A DNA stretch of 64,000 nucleotides from Hyaloscypha bicolor E (lineage: Eukaryota; Ascomycota; Leotiomycetes; Helotiales; Hyaloscyphaceae). The notes under the pieces were generated by a model. It saw nothing but the letters and a program-made list of their open reading frames with translations, ran no database searches and was not told where the DNA came from. Position numbers and translations under genes: made by a program. The first letter of the stretch is position 1. Each line of letters starts with the position of its first letter. The stretch covers positions 930,001 to 994,000 of the forward strand of contig NW_020194585.1 in NCBI RefSeq assembly GCF_002865645.1, given 5' to 3'. Of this stretch, positions 14,129 through 24,505 are shown piece after piece.

Positions 14129-14815
14129 CTATAACAAGACCTTCTCCCGGCTCGGCGGTTCTTCGCTCATGAACCCCTCATCGACAGATATTTGTTCCTC
14201 TACCTCTTCCCCAATATCCACATCTTGCCCCTTCTGCAAATCCTCATCGAACTGCTTTATCTCATCCTCAACCTGCTCTGCAGTAGCCAACATCCCATCC
14301 GAGCCCTGAAGTACCTCCTCTTTCGGCGGTAGTCCCATCAATTCCCTCTGTTTCCTGAACCTCTCCTTCACAGCCTCCGTCTGCATAATCCTCCATCTCA
14401 GCTTCCAACCCCCCATTCCCAGCTCCTTTATCCTGCCAGCTTTCTCTCCTAGTAGATACTCATCCAAACCGCCCACTTTATCCAGTGTCCTCAAAACTCT
14501 CGTCGTGATCCTCAGCCGTATATAAGCCTGCAGCGCCTCGCTCCACAGCCGTTTCGAGTGCACGTTCGGCCGCCAGTATCTCCTCGTCTTGATTTCATTC
14601 TTCTCGGATACCATGTTCCCGAAGCGGATCTTTTGCGTGCCATAGAGACCGAAATTCGATTGCTTGTAGACTTGTGAAGGCCCGTATGGGTATTCTGGGA
14701 CCGCTGAATGCTCAAATTTTAGTCGTTGTTTGGTTGATTTTGCGAGTGTTCGCGCTGTGCAGGTGAAGCTTCGAAGCTGTGTGAAGGATGGGTGGGAGGG
14801 CGGAAGGAGAGGCAT
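14129..14815 (-). CDS. Mitochondrial large-subunit ribosomal protein bL28m
   Basis: Single-exon, 228-residue bL28 family member (yeast MRPL24 equivalent). A basic, Ser/Thr-rich presequence (MPLLPPSHPSFTQLRSFTCT) fits mitochondrial import. The L28 core follows: YGTQKIRFGNMVSEKNEIKT, RRYWRPNVHSKRLWSEAL and IRLRITTRVLRTLDKVGG. The acidic C-terminal extension (DEDLQKGQDVDIGEEVEEQ) is usual in fungal homologues. It acts in the mitoribosome large subunit. No introns or defects are visible. Confidence 0.9.
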   Translation of the reverse strand: MPLLPPSHPSFTQLRSFTCTARTLAKSTKQRLKFEHSAVPEYPYGPSQVYKQSNFGLYGTQKIRFGNMVSEKNEIKTRRYWRPNVHSKRLWSEALQAYIRLRITTRVLRTLDKVGGLDEYLLGEKAGRIKELGMGGWKLRWRIMQTEAVKERFRKQRELMGLPPKEEVLQGSDGMLATAEQVEDEIKQFDEDLQKGQDVDIGEEVEEQISVDEGFMSEEPPSREKVLL

Positions 14816-15290
14816 TGTAAGGTGGTGACGCGGGCGTCAATTGAGCAAGCGAAGATTGTCGCTGCTGCTATGGGTATATCAAAATGAAGTCCGGACCGAA
14901 ATCACGTCGCCTACGGCACTGATTTATCGCTGTCGCAGAGTTGACGGTTGATAAGAGCTTCGAGATGTTCTTGACGTCGAGCGTCAAGATTTATTTTAGC
15001 GGCATATTCTGGGTCCTCAGGCATCAAAACCCCCCTGCCTCCCGTCCCGTCTTACAGTAGCTTAGAGCTTAGTTTCTTCGTTTCATTTCTCCCACTTCCT
15101 TCCTACATCTCACCGAAAATCATACCATGTCCTTTCAACGAATCTTCGGTACTGCGTTGCCTCTCACCATGTTGGCTAGTCCGTCGGACGTCGGACTTCG
15201 GTGCACGATTGCCCAATTGTGGTCAGGGGATCTCATCCTTCATATTCTCATCTTGAGAATTTGAGCTGATAGTCTCAGCTAAGAACCACG
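14816..15290. other. Intergenic region
   Basis: Upstream region of the bL28m gene and 3' flank of the nitronate monooxygenase gene. A 46-codon plus-strand frame starting at 15127 (MSFQRIFGTALPLTML) is too short and unsupported to call. Confidence 0.4.
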
Positions 15291-16340
15291 TTACAAGCAT
15301 TTGATAGCCTTTTGAAGGCACAGTCTCGCCAAATCTCTGCACTCCGTCACAATCTCGCCTGCTGTTTTCACCTCTGTCACAAGTCCAATGCCAGATCCCG
15401 CCCAAATTGCTGCTCTCACTTCTTCACCAAAGCCTTTATGAGCTTCTTTTGCCGCAATGGCATATCTGTTCTGAACTTCTTCAATACCAACACCACTCCT
15501 GAAGTCTTTATAACTCGCCCCGGCAATTGCCCTTCCGTCGTACTCCGAGGGCCAAAAGCTTTTCCCTGCCAGCTGATCGAACACCGCTGATCTAGCTGTG
15601 GAAATACCGCCATCATTCGTCTTTAGGATGGCCTCACGGAACTCCTTGGCAGGAAGCTCAACCTCCTTGCTAGCCAAAAAGAGAGTCCCCATCACCACTC
15701 CGTCAGCACCACAGGCAAGTGCGGCAGCCACTCCTCGGCCATCACTCATTCCTCCAGCAGCGAAGACTCCAATTTCTGAGAAACCTCCTCTGTTGAGCGC
15801 ATCCCGAGTCTCCGGGACAAGACTCACAATCCCGGCTCCTGGGAATGGTCCATGACCTCCAGCGTCGGAACTCTGCATGACCAGAACATCCGGCGAACAC
15901 GTTGAAACCACGCGGAGCGCGACAGAAACACTTGCAACCTGGATCCAGATCCGAGAAGACGGAGATACCTTCTTCATGGCTTTACTCCAGGTCCCAAAAT
16001 CTTGCTCTTGAGCAGGACAGGCAAGCCATATGATGGCTGGTTTGTGTCGACCGATCACCACAGAGGCATCGTCAAGCGGCGTTGCGAACAACAGAAATCC
16101 TACACCAATAGGCAGCGTCGATTCACTCGCAACTTTGAGGTCGTCGTTTTGCAATGAGGCTTTTGCGGAAGTAAGCTGCTGGTCCAGTATTGCCACATCC
16201 CTTAGAGCTCCGATAAACCCAATGCCTCCAGCTCGACTAACTGCGGTTGCTAGAGCAGGTCCAGCATAGCCTCCCATAGCAGCGCTGGCTATTAGCGGAC
16301 GGCCGGTCCATGGATAGTGCTCTTGGAAAGACGTCGACAT
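15291..16340 (-). CDS. Nitronate monooxygenase (2-nitropropane dioxygenase family)
   Basis: FMN-dependent TIM-barrel enzyme that oxidises alkyl nitronates such as propionate-3-nitronate. The start at 16340 (MSTSFQEHYPWTGRPLIASA) is preferred over an in-frame ATG seven codons upstream because it begins the conserved core; the product is 349 residues. Family features are MGGYAGPALATAVSRAGGIG near the N-terminus, DVLVMQSSDAGGHGP (FMN/catalytic loop with the family His), GVFAAGGMSDGRGVAAALAC and GADGVVMGTLFLASKE (phosphate-binding). Single exon. It may protect against nitro-toxins; the neighbours give no pathway clue. Confidence 0.9.
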   Translation of the reverse strand: MSTSFQEHYPWTGRPLIASAAMGGYAGPALATAVSRAGGIGFIGALRDVAILDQQLTSAKASLQNDDLKVASESTLPIGVGFLLFATPLDDASVVIGRHKPAIIWLACPAQEQDFGTWSKAMKKVSPSSRIWIQVASVSVALRVVSTCSPDVLVMQSSDAGGHGPFPGAGIVSLVPETRDALNRGGFSEIGVFAAGGMSDGRGVAAALACGADGVVMGTLFLASKEVELPAKEFREAILKTNDGGISTARSAVFDQLAGKSFWPSEYDGRAIAGASYKDFRSGVGIEEVQNRYAIAAKEAHKGFGEEVRAAIWAGSGIGLVTEVKTAGEIVTECRDLARLCLQKAIKCL

Positions 16341-17066
16341 TGTAGTGTGTCTGATTTTCAAATTTATTCTTTTTCGATTACCAATCTGGAAATTTGGTTG
16401 AACAATAATGTAGGTAATTATTTGCTAAAATCTGGAGGAAGGTGCAACAAGTGGTTATGTCGAACTTCTTGTAGAGCACACTTGGTGGCAATCATCAAGT
16501 TTTGTAAGCTGAACTCGTCTATTCTTTTGACAGGGAGCGGATGCTCTGTCCGCATTTTTGGGTCAGCACTAGTGTCCAGACACAACTATTGGCGAGTGCC
16601 AAGTACGGTACTTGCAAAGGCGGGTTTTGCTTCTCCGCGGCGTTCTTGTTGTGAGTGTGCAGTATATATGATTGTTCCGGCCTGTTTAGAACATCCGAGC
16701 TTTCTGGCCATACATTTATGACGATCGGTTGGCCCAATCCATCCCCGTATGTTCACTGGTACTTCATCTCACTTTTACTTGCTTAGCTTTCTTTCAATTC
16801 TTCTCCTATGGGCGGTACAATTGATCCTGCGTCCAAGTACTGGTCATAATAAACAAAATGAAGTTGTACAATCAGGTCTACAAAGCTACATCTGTGCGCG
16901 TCGATTGATTCTTACTTCCATCCTATAACAATATTATTGGGATCATAATTCCACACCGCATCAGAACGTCGGTCCCACGCCAGAAGCCTGGCTTTCCACA
17001 AATCGATGTCAAGTTCCTCATGCCTCTTACTCCTGAACTCGGAACACGTCTCATTTCGACATTCTC
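16341..17066. other. Intergenic region upstream of the nitronate monooxygenase gene
   Basis: No coding evidence. Holds the putative promoter of the nitronate monooxygenase gene and the 3' flank of the F-box pseudogene. Confidence 0.4.
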
Positions 17067-17715
17067 TTATTTCTCCCGCGATACAGTAAAAATGATACTC
17101 TCACTCTTACTCGTAACATCATATCCAAATTCGTCATTCTCATCCTGACAACAACAAGCCCATCCATGGTCCTGACAATCAATATCCGGAAACATGGGCC
17201 GAGGAATCCAGAATAAGGACACCGGCTCCATCACAGTCTGATATCCTGAATTGTATGAAGTCCCCGTCCTCACTCCATCCTCGAACAACAACTCTCCTCG
17301 TTGCTCAAGCTGTACATCGTCGCAATCGGTGAGCTGCACAACCTCGAGTGTCTTGGGAGGTGGTTGCACAGGCAGCATCCCTCGCCAGTCTGCTTCTTTC
17401 CTTGAATATGTGTCTCGCTTTGCGTAGCTTCGACTCCAGTCCAAGGATTTGAAAAGGGCGAGGCAGTCGTAGTCTATGAGCCGGTTTTGGAACCAGGGTG
17501 GAAAAGCCGCTCGGAGGGGATTGATTTCTGCTTTGCGACGGGGATGATGTTGTTGTAGATGAAAGAAGAGGGTGGCTTGAAGAGAAGGGGAAGTGGGGCT
17601 ATGAGATTGTTCCAGGGATGGCTTACTAGTGGAGCGCGGAGGAGGAGGTCGAGGATGGGAAGGTGGACGAGGATGGTGGAGAAGAGCTCTCTTGTGCCTT
17701 GGTGGGTATCATGTC
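17067..17715 (-). pseudogene. F-box protein gene broken by frameshifts
   Basis: Three frames must be combined on the minus strand. A start near 17713 gives MIPTKAQESS in one frame. A second frame reads RELFSTILVHLPILDLLLRA then PLVSHPWNNLIA, a clear F-box. A third continues SPSLQATLFFHL, then NPLRAAFPPWF and LDWSRSYAKR to the stop at 17067. This order (F-box, SPSLQ.LFF, NPLL..FPPWF) is typical of a common class of fungal F-box proteins. The shifts fall near 17690 and near 17605. F-box proteins are SCF ubiquitin-ligase substrate adaptors; this copy would not make a full product unless the frameshifts are sequencing errors. Confidence 0.65.
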
Positions 17716-18238
17716 AAGCTCCCTCTCACTATACATTTGTGTAATGAACTCGGCTGGGAGAATCAGGCTTGAGGTTGAGATGATTGTACAGACGGACCAG
17801 GCCAAATGGATTGGAGCTAGTATTGCTGGCTGAGTGAATTTTAGGAGGAAGGATTTGATGAGTCATCCTTCATGATACCGTGAAGCTCAAGCAGGGGGAG
17901 GCAGCTGTCCACCTTAAACACCTCGAGCTTTTGGCCGTGATATGAGGAGTGAAGGCAACTGCTTTCTTCCCAGGTCTGCAGGGCTGAGGCGGGCAAAAGC
18001 TCCGACACAATCCCGAATCAAAAGCAAAACACGGAGAGGAGCGGTGAGGCACAGCAGGAGATGGATAATTTCCTGGATATGGGGAAAGCCGTGGTGATTT
18101 GTTTTCTCCGAACCCCAGCATGCGGCGGCATGCATCACTGCACCAATGAAAGACAATCACGCCGCATCCCTGGCATTTTGTTTTCTATTTTCTAAAACGG
18201 CACCCTGTTTGCGACATGTGAGGATAGGCTTTACCCAC
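17716..18238. other. Intergenic region left of the transposon island
   Basis: No gene seen. Positions about 18210-18238 belong to a short repeat whose uninterrupted relative lies near 45294-45345. Confidence 0.45.
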
Positions 18239-18240
18239 TA

Positions 18241-18426
18241 CTATCCCCCCCTTGAATACTTACAGTGGGTCCTTTAGTAACGCCACCCTGAAACCTCGTT
18301 TATAACCCCCAACTAGGAAATATCAGGTGCTCTCCAGAATCGCTATTGGCCATACACCCTTGAGTTAGTCAGTGCAGGAGTGGTGTTATCCCAGGACCCA
18401 CTGTAAGTATTCAAGGGGGGGGATAG
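18241..18426. mobile_element. 186-bp MITE with 33-34-bp terminal inverted repeats
   Basis: The left end (18241-18273) begins CTATCCCCCC and ends ACAGTGGGTCCT; the right end (18393-18426) is its inverted complement apart from one extra G in the homopolymer. TA dinucleotides flank both sides (18239-18240 and 18427-18428), the target duplication of Tc1/mariner-type transposition. There is no coding capacity. Its ends differ from those of the adjacent full-length element, so a different transposase probably mobilised it. Confidence 0.85.
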
Positions 18427-18464
18427 TAGCCAACTGAACCAAAAGACTGCAGTAATCACTCCTA

Positions 18465-18502
18465 CAGTACCCCCCCCTGTTCATATGTTAGTTTGCCACT
18501 GG
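18465..18502 (+). repeat. Left terminal inverted repeat of the Tc1/mariner element
   Basis: 38 nt. Pairs with 20790-20828; eight C residues here against nine G on the right. Confidence 0.92.
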
Positions 18503-18900
18503 CGCCTTGGCAGCCGCTTTATCGTTGCTATGTGATTCCTTCCGGTTGCCTAGGACTAGAGGATATAAATAATAAGCTAAAAGCGGTAAGATTATCAAAA
18601 CAATGGCGGTTGGGCCAGCTTTATTAACATCACTGCTTGCTTCCCCGCTCTACCATAGCTATGTGGCTTCTTAAATGATGTAATAGAAGTAAAAGAGAGT
18701 ATAATCGACAGTAATAACTACGTCAATAATGTGATATTCCCTCTTAATAGGTAAGCAATCTCTGAATCCCCTCAGTTATGACGGAGAAGTGTATACGGAG
18801 TAAAAATCAGGTGATTTTTGACACCTATAGAATCGTCTATATAAATGGTACGTCCACAGCTCATTTTCCTACTAATTATCCATTCTATTTACCTTCAAAA

Positions 18901-20523
18901 ATGGACTTGCAGGACATTCTCGATAATACAGTTCCTGAAACTGTCTTCCATGCGATTAAGGAAGACGTAGAACTAGTGGATTTATCCGCTAGTTCTCCTA
19001 CCTCTCCCTCTCTAACCCCTCCACCCACTCCAACCCCTCCACCCTTAACCCCTCCTGCTCAGATCTTTGATATAGAGCGCGAAATCGACTTGAATCTTGC
19101 CGTACGCCCTCATAGCGGATACTGGTCGGTGCTTACTCCATTGTACGGTCTTCCGATTATCGAAGAAGACGAGGATATTGAATCCAATGGTGGTGAAGGT
19201 CCTTCCTCTCAAGAGCCTCCTTCTCAAACGCTTACACTCCCCTTTGGGGAGATTTCCTCAGACTCTGAAGACGAAATCGAGGAGATTCCACGTCCTTTTA
19301 CTCCATACGAACCTCTAGAAGAGACAGTGCTTGCCGCACGCCTTCGCCAGGTAGTACAAGACCTTGAATCGCTCGATAATCCTCTTCCCTACACTCGTGC
19401 TCCTGGTCCTCGACTCCAGGGCATTCAACGACGAAATGAGGAGTGGGCAAGGGCTAATCCTCTCGATCGCGATGACCGAATTAGGGTCGATTTGATATAC
19501 AAGCTGGGGTTTACAGACAGCGAGATTGTAAAAGAGTTTAAGGAGAAGAAGTGGACGATTCGTCAAGTTCAACATGTACGAGTACAACCACATACCCCTC
19601 GTTCTCGATGTAATTTCCGAGGCCCTGTCCTTTGCACAGAGCATCGCAAGAAGCTTGTCCGTTGGATACAGGAATTGCTATTGCACCGGCTTGTCAAATG
19701 GGAGGATATACCTGGACGTTTGGACTTGGGGATACCATACGGTGTGAAGGCTATCAAAGCTGCGATGGATACAGAGGGGTATGGGAGGAGAGTCTCACGA
19801 ATTCGTCCTCTTATTTCTGATAAGGTTCGCCGCGATCGACTCGCATTTGCTTGGGCACATATTACATAGACTTGGATTAATTGGTTTCGCTATCTTTGGA
19901 GCGATGAGACCTGGGTAACTGGAGGATTATACGGAAGGGTATGGGTTACTCGTCTTATTGGTCAGAACGAGGAGTGGCATTGCGATACGATTATATAAAG
20001 GCATAGGAAGAAGCCTGGGTGGATGGCTTGGGGGTGCTTTACTGGGATACTGAAAGGGCCACTCGTAATATGGGAGAAGGAATGGGGCACAATCAATGCC
20101 GTACGTACTTCTGATTTTGACTTGAGGCTATACTAATCAACCTAGTCATCCTATAGGGCTCATATACTCCCAGTTATTGGGCAGTGGATAGAGCAGAACT
20201 CTCACCTGGAGTGGACGTTCATGCAAGACAACGCTCCTGCCCATAATGCTCGTCAAACGAAGGCAGCATTCGCTGATATGGGTATAATTCCACTAGCCTG
20301 GCCTGCCCTCTCACCAGATCTCAATCCTATTGAGCATGTGTGGAAGTGGATGAAGGACTGGTTGGAAAAGGAGCGTCCTTTGGCTACTAAGCAGGAGCTA
20401 AAAACAGCTGTAAGGGAGGCTTGGGAGGCAGTACCGGAGAAATTCCTCCTGAAATTGATCAAAAGTATGCCCGATCGAATGCAGAGGGTAATTGATGCTC
20501 AGGGAGGGAATACACGGTATTAG
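18901..20523 (+). pseudogene. Tc1/mariner transposase (DDE_3 type), interrupted by two nonsense codons
   Basis: The frame is open from 18778; the ATG at 18901 (MDLQDILDNTVPETVFHAIK) is the likelier start. It has a Pro/Ser-rich acidic N-terminal region, then a helix-turn-helix region (LGFTDSEIVKEFKEKKWTIR), and stops at TAG 19867-19869. The same frame continues TWINWFRYLWSDETWVTGG, meets TAA at 19996-19998, then PGWMAWGCF. A 45-nt intron (20101-20145: GTACGT donor, TACTAAT branch, CCTAG acceptor) keeps the frame into FMQDNAPAHNA and SPDLNPIEHVW. The catalytic Asp, Asp and Glu are all present. Both stops would be CAG/CAA codons after one C-to-T change, the direction produced by RIP. Confidence 0.88.
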
Positions 20524-20789
20524 GTGGTTAATTGACTAGCTAGAAACACTCTTTTAGCTCTCCTTTTTTGTACTGTTTTCATGCTTCACTCTCGCTTGGG
20601 TTGCGATATATATATATACACTCATTTGGGCTTCAATTATATCACTGGTTTTTATGTACTCTATATAGCTTCAATTTTGAATGGTCTGGCTGCAAATTGT
20701 CATTTGATTTTAGTGGGGCACCCCTATGTTCTGGATGTACTAAAGCAGCCAGATAAATCACCCTTATTTAGCTAGTAAGATCGGTACCA

Positions 20790-20828
20790 CCAGTGGCAAA
20801 CTAACATATGAACAGGGGGGGGGTACTG
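20790..20828 (-). repeat. Right terminal inverted repeat of the Tc1/mariner element
   Basis: 39 nt. Inverted copy of 18465-18502 with one extra G; followed by the TA duplication. Confidence 0.92.
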
Positions 20829-20830
20829 TA

Positions 20831-21800
20831 GAGGTGAATCCGCCTATCACGCTTATGGGGCTGCGCATAGTCACGTTGATGTTTCACGTGACACTTGTGA
20901 GAACGCGTAAAATACAAGAGCTCGATCAAATTAACCACTTATGAAGAAAAGATATATAATAGTAAGAACTTTTTTAATATTAAATTTTTTCCTAATAATA
21001 TTAAAGTTTCTAGTATAAGTTATATAAATATAATTTTTTAGATTTTACTTGTATATTATGGCAAACCCAACGAATTAAGGAATTAAGAGAGGTAAAAGCT
21101 TAATATGAGAATATTAAGGTAAAGAGCTAAGCAGAGGAAGAGAGAGGAGCTCCTTAAGTAAGCCGGGAGCTTCGTTTGCATCACGTGATACAGAAATTTT
21201 AGCAACCTCCACCTCAGCTTGCCCAAGAAATCCCAGGTTACATGTCTAGCACCTTAACCAATATTTTACTTATATTTCTTAATTTAAAGAGAATATAAAG
21301 TATAATTAAGCTAGTAATTAAGTATTTCTTTAGCTTTAAGTTTATATAAAATCACTAAGTTAATTGTTATCAGTTATACGCTCTAAGATTGTCACGTGTA
21401 TTATCCACGTGATACGCTAGGCTATATTGAGTTGGGCTGTTTCGTATTCTTACCTACCGTGCGCACCTGTACAGACTTCTCTCCTTAGTTTAGTATTCAC
21501 AGAATAGGGGCCACTCTCACCCGCTCCCCAAGCCTAGAGCCAAGCCTCGTGACATTAGGTGTGTTTAACGGTTATTCGCTCTCCTTTAAGCCACAAAGCA
21601 ACTGAGCCGCGAGACAGCAAGGCTTTCGGGTAATTCCAAAGAAGGAAATCGCCATCAAGATCCGCGATAACCGCGCCAGAATGTTCCTGCTGCCCCAGCA
21701 TACCTATTGAAGGTATTATGTCCACGTCGCATTGAGTGTCCTCGGTACAGGAGAGAGAAGAGAGAAGACAGTGTACAAGCCCGAAGGTTGGAACTACGTG
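20831..21800. other. AT-rich intergenic region with CACGTG sites
   Basis: Two strongly AT-rich blocks (about 20935-21130 and 21240-21370) look like decayed repeat DNA. CACGTG palindromes occur near 20890, 21183, 21393 and 21408. No gene is recognised. The right part is the putative promoter of the Zn2Cys6 regulator. Confidence 0.5.
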
Positions 21801-23506
21801 ATGCATATCGTCAAAAAGGATCCCAGGACTTCACAATCCAACGCTCCCTCCAAAGCAGACGCTGCCAAACGCCAGAACCATCGTAAGAGTCGATTTGGGT
21901 GTTTTACCTGCAAGTAAGCAAGAAACCGCGCTTGATCTCTGCCCAGAGGGACCTTCACACACTCCATATAAGGCTACCTGACTGACATATTATATGTAGG
22001 AAACGACGTGTCAAATGCGATGAAGCCAGACCAGCTTGCAAGAGATGTATTGATTATAGCGGGGAATGCAGCGGCTATGTCACCACTGCAGCTCCTAATG
22101 CTCAACTACAATTCTCCAAGCCGGAAAAACTTCCATTGATCCCAAGAGTAGCTGAGAGATTGACCGTCACACATCAACCGAACCAACTCGTGGGAGCCAG
22201 CGATGAAGACAGGAGAGCATTTGAGTTCTTCCGTTCAGAGACCGGTCCCATGATGGCTGGTTACTTCGAGGCAGATTTCTGGAGCCATTTCCTGCTCCAG
22301 TTCAGCCATCATAAACCTGCAATCTGGCATTCAGTGCTTGCTTTGAGCGCCTTTCATGAACAGCGTTTGCTCCACGAGGATCGACCTATGCAAAAGGCCG
22401 ATTTGGTTCATCGGAGATATGCCCTGCTACAGTATAACAAAGCTATCAGTCTTCTCAGGGGCCAGGGTTCGACCGGCAAGGTCCCAACAGAGGTAGTACT
22501 TGCGAGCTGTGTGCTCTTTATGGCTATCGAATCAGTTATGGGAAACGTTCCAGGAGCTGTGAATCACATGTCTGGTGGCATCCAGATTGTTCGATTGTGG
22601 AAGAAAGAGAGAGCCAAACCGGGATCATCATGCTCAAGTTCAAAGTTCATTGAAAACAATCTCATTCCCATTTTCGAACACTGGAACCAAACCACATTCA
22701 CTCATGGCCGAGCTGCACCGCCAATCTCGGAAGTGGAATTGGCCTTGGATGAGCCAGAGTCTGAATGGTTTGCCAACATTCTCGAAGCCAATGCGTCTTT
22801 GCTCAGGGTCATCAGAAATGCACAGCAATTCACAATCACCTTTGGACGTTCCGATGAAGATGTGGACATTGCCCAGAAACATGCCGAGGTGTTCCAAAAA
22901 CACCGTCTCCTGTTCCGACTTCAACGATGGGAGGCAGCCCTCAAAGAGCTTCTGGCCCGCCCAAGCATGGCGCACATCAGCACCAGGGATCGAAGAGCAA
23001 TCGCTCTTCTTCGCGTTCGACACAATGTCGTCTGGATTGCCATCTCAAACGCCAAACCCGCTGACGAAACAAGCTTCGACGCCTTTCTTACTAATTTCGA
23101 AGAAGTGGTAAACCTCGCTGAGTCTGCCGTCGACACTGAATGTGTGACGTCTTGGACTCAACGCTGGGCCAATGTCAACTTCCAGGCACACAATATCCCC
23201 CATTTACATTTGACTGCCACTAAATGCCGGAATCCGACCATTCGACGCAAGGCGTTGGCGTTGTTGAAAGGGTCGTTCACTGGGCAGCGATTGTGGAACA
23301 TCGATAGTGCGATCATTGTGGCTGAGAGAGTCGTGGAACTTGAAGAGGAGGGGTTGGAGGATTTAATAGATGCGAAAGGGGATGTGGTGCCGTCGGAATG
23401 GGCTCGAATTCATGAGATTAAGACTGAACCGGCAACGATTGATGGCCATCGATCAGAGCTGGTTACTTTCAAACGAAAGATGGGTGGGAAGGGGGAACAC
23501 TGGTAA
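21801..23506 (+). CDS. Zn2Cys6 fungal transcription factor
   Basis: Sequence-specific nuclear regulator. The start at 21801 gives MHIVKKDPRTSQSNAPSKAD. An 86-nt intron (21914-21999) lies inside the zinc cluster; splicing joins FGCFTCK to KRRVKCDEARPACKRC, then IDYSGECSGY, giving the six-Cys binuclear cluster at about residues 35-62. The remainder is a long fungal-specific regulatory region (ESVMGNVPGAVNHMSGGIQI is typical of the DUF3468 class), ending at 23506; 539 residues in total. The target is unknown. It sits between the transposon island and a glycine-zipper protein gene, so no regulon can be inferred. Confidence 0.9.
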
Positions 23507-24505
23507 GTAGATGGCGGAGTGAATGCTGTTTTTGAAGTCCCTTTCCGAAGGCAATCTTACCTTCCTTGAGTGGAGATTGCTGACCACCAGGGTTTGCTGT
23601 AGGAGAGAAAAGAAAGAGTACATCGGAGTTGCAGATTTCTCGTGGTCTGAACTCAGGAATCGCCTCATAAATCCAGAGAGTTCAGAAGCAGAAGCAGAAC
23701 CAGGAACCTGGAGTGGTCTCAAGCAGTTGACCTAGGCTAGCCAGCTCTTAGGACCTCGAATCACTTCAAGTTGCCATTGAATCGTGCCCTGAAACCTAGA
23801 GGCATCCTCGTCCCTTCCAGTTTCAAAGCCGCCGAACAGCACTCTGCAACGGCTTTCCCAATTGGTATCCTGTCGATTCTCAGATTGTCGAAATTTCAGG
23901 CGATAAACGAACCCCTGGGAGGTCAGGAGGAAGCTAGTGAAGATAGGGGCAAGTTGCGGCGCCGGCCTGCGTTTTCGGGGATAGCTTCAGCCTGTCACTG
24001 CTAATCTGAAACAACGGGGGGCCTGAAGAGCCTATCAGTTGAGAGTGGAAGAATAATGTAACGAGCCTGCGGACATTAGTCTGTGTTTTCAGGCCCATTC
24101 TCCAAGTTATCGCGAATGCTTCCCAGTTTTGAGAGAACAAGGAATAATTAGAACTAAATATTTCATGAGCTGAGATTTTGGAAGGTAGTGAAGGTTTCGA
24201 TTAGAAGACATTTAAAAGTTTACAATATTTTAGAATTTATTTGGTGCAAAATACGTAAAAACACGGCCTTGGTTTGGTGGCTCGGAGCGTAACTGCAGGG
24301 GCTGCAGCACCAAAATTATGGCCTCCCAACCCCTCAACTTCCGGCGTGGTTTGGGGGGTAGATCAGCCATGGGGGTAAAATCGACGACCGAATGCTACTT
24401 TACACCTTCACTTGTCAACAGTGAATTGTGCAGCAGATCACATATCAGTAGGAATTGTCCGCTGATGGCCTGAAGTGTGTTTGAACCCCACCAGATCACC
24501 AATCA
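23507..24505. other. Intergenic region
   Basis: No gene supported. A short AT-rich patch lies at about 24160-24255. The right part is the putative promoter of the downstream gene. Confidence 0.45.

Larger units (their letters stand above)
18465..20828 (+). mobile_element. Tc1/mariner-type DNA transposon, 2.36 kb, with complete ends
   Basis: Near-perfect terminal inverted repeats of 38-39 bp (18465-18502 and 20790-20828), beginning CAGTACCCCCCCC and ending GCCACTGG, differ only by one base in the C/G run. TA target-site duplications are at 18463-18464 and 20829-20830. It encodes a DDE transposase (separate entry) broken by two stop codons. Near-identical ends suggest recent insertion, while the coding part is damaged, so it could at most move with help from another copy. 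Confidence 0.92.
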
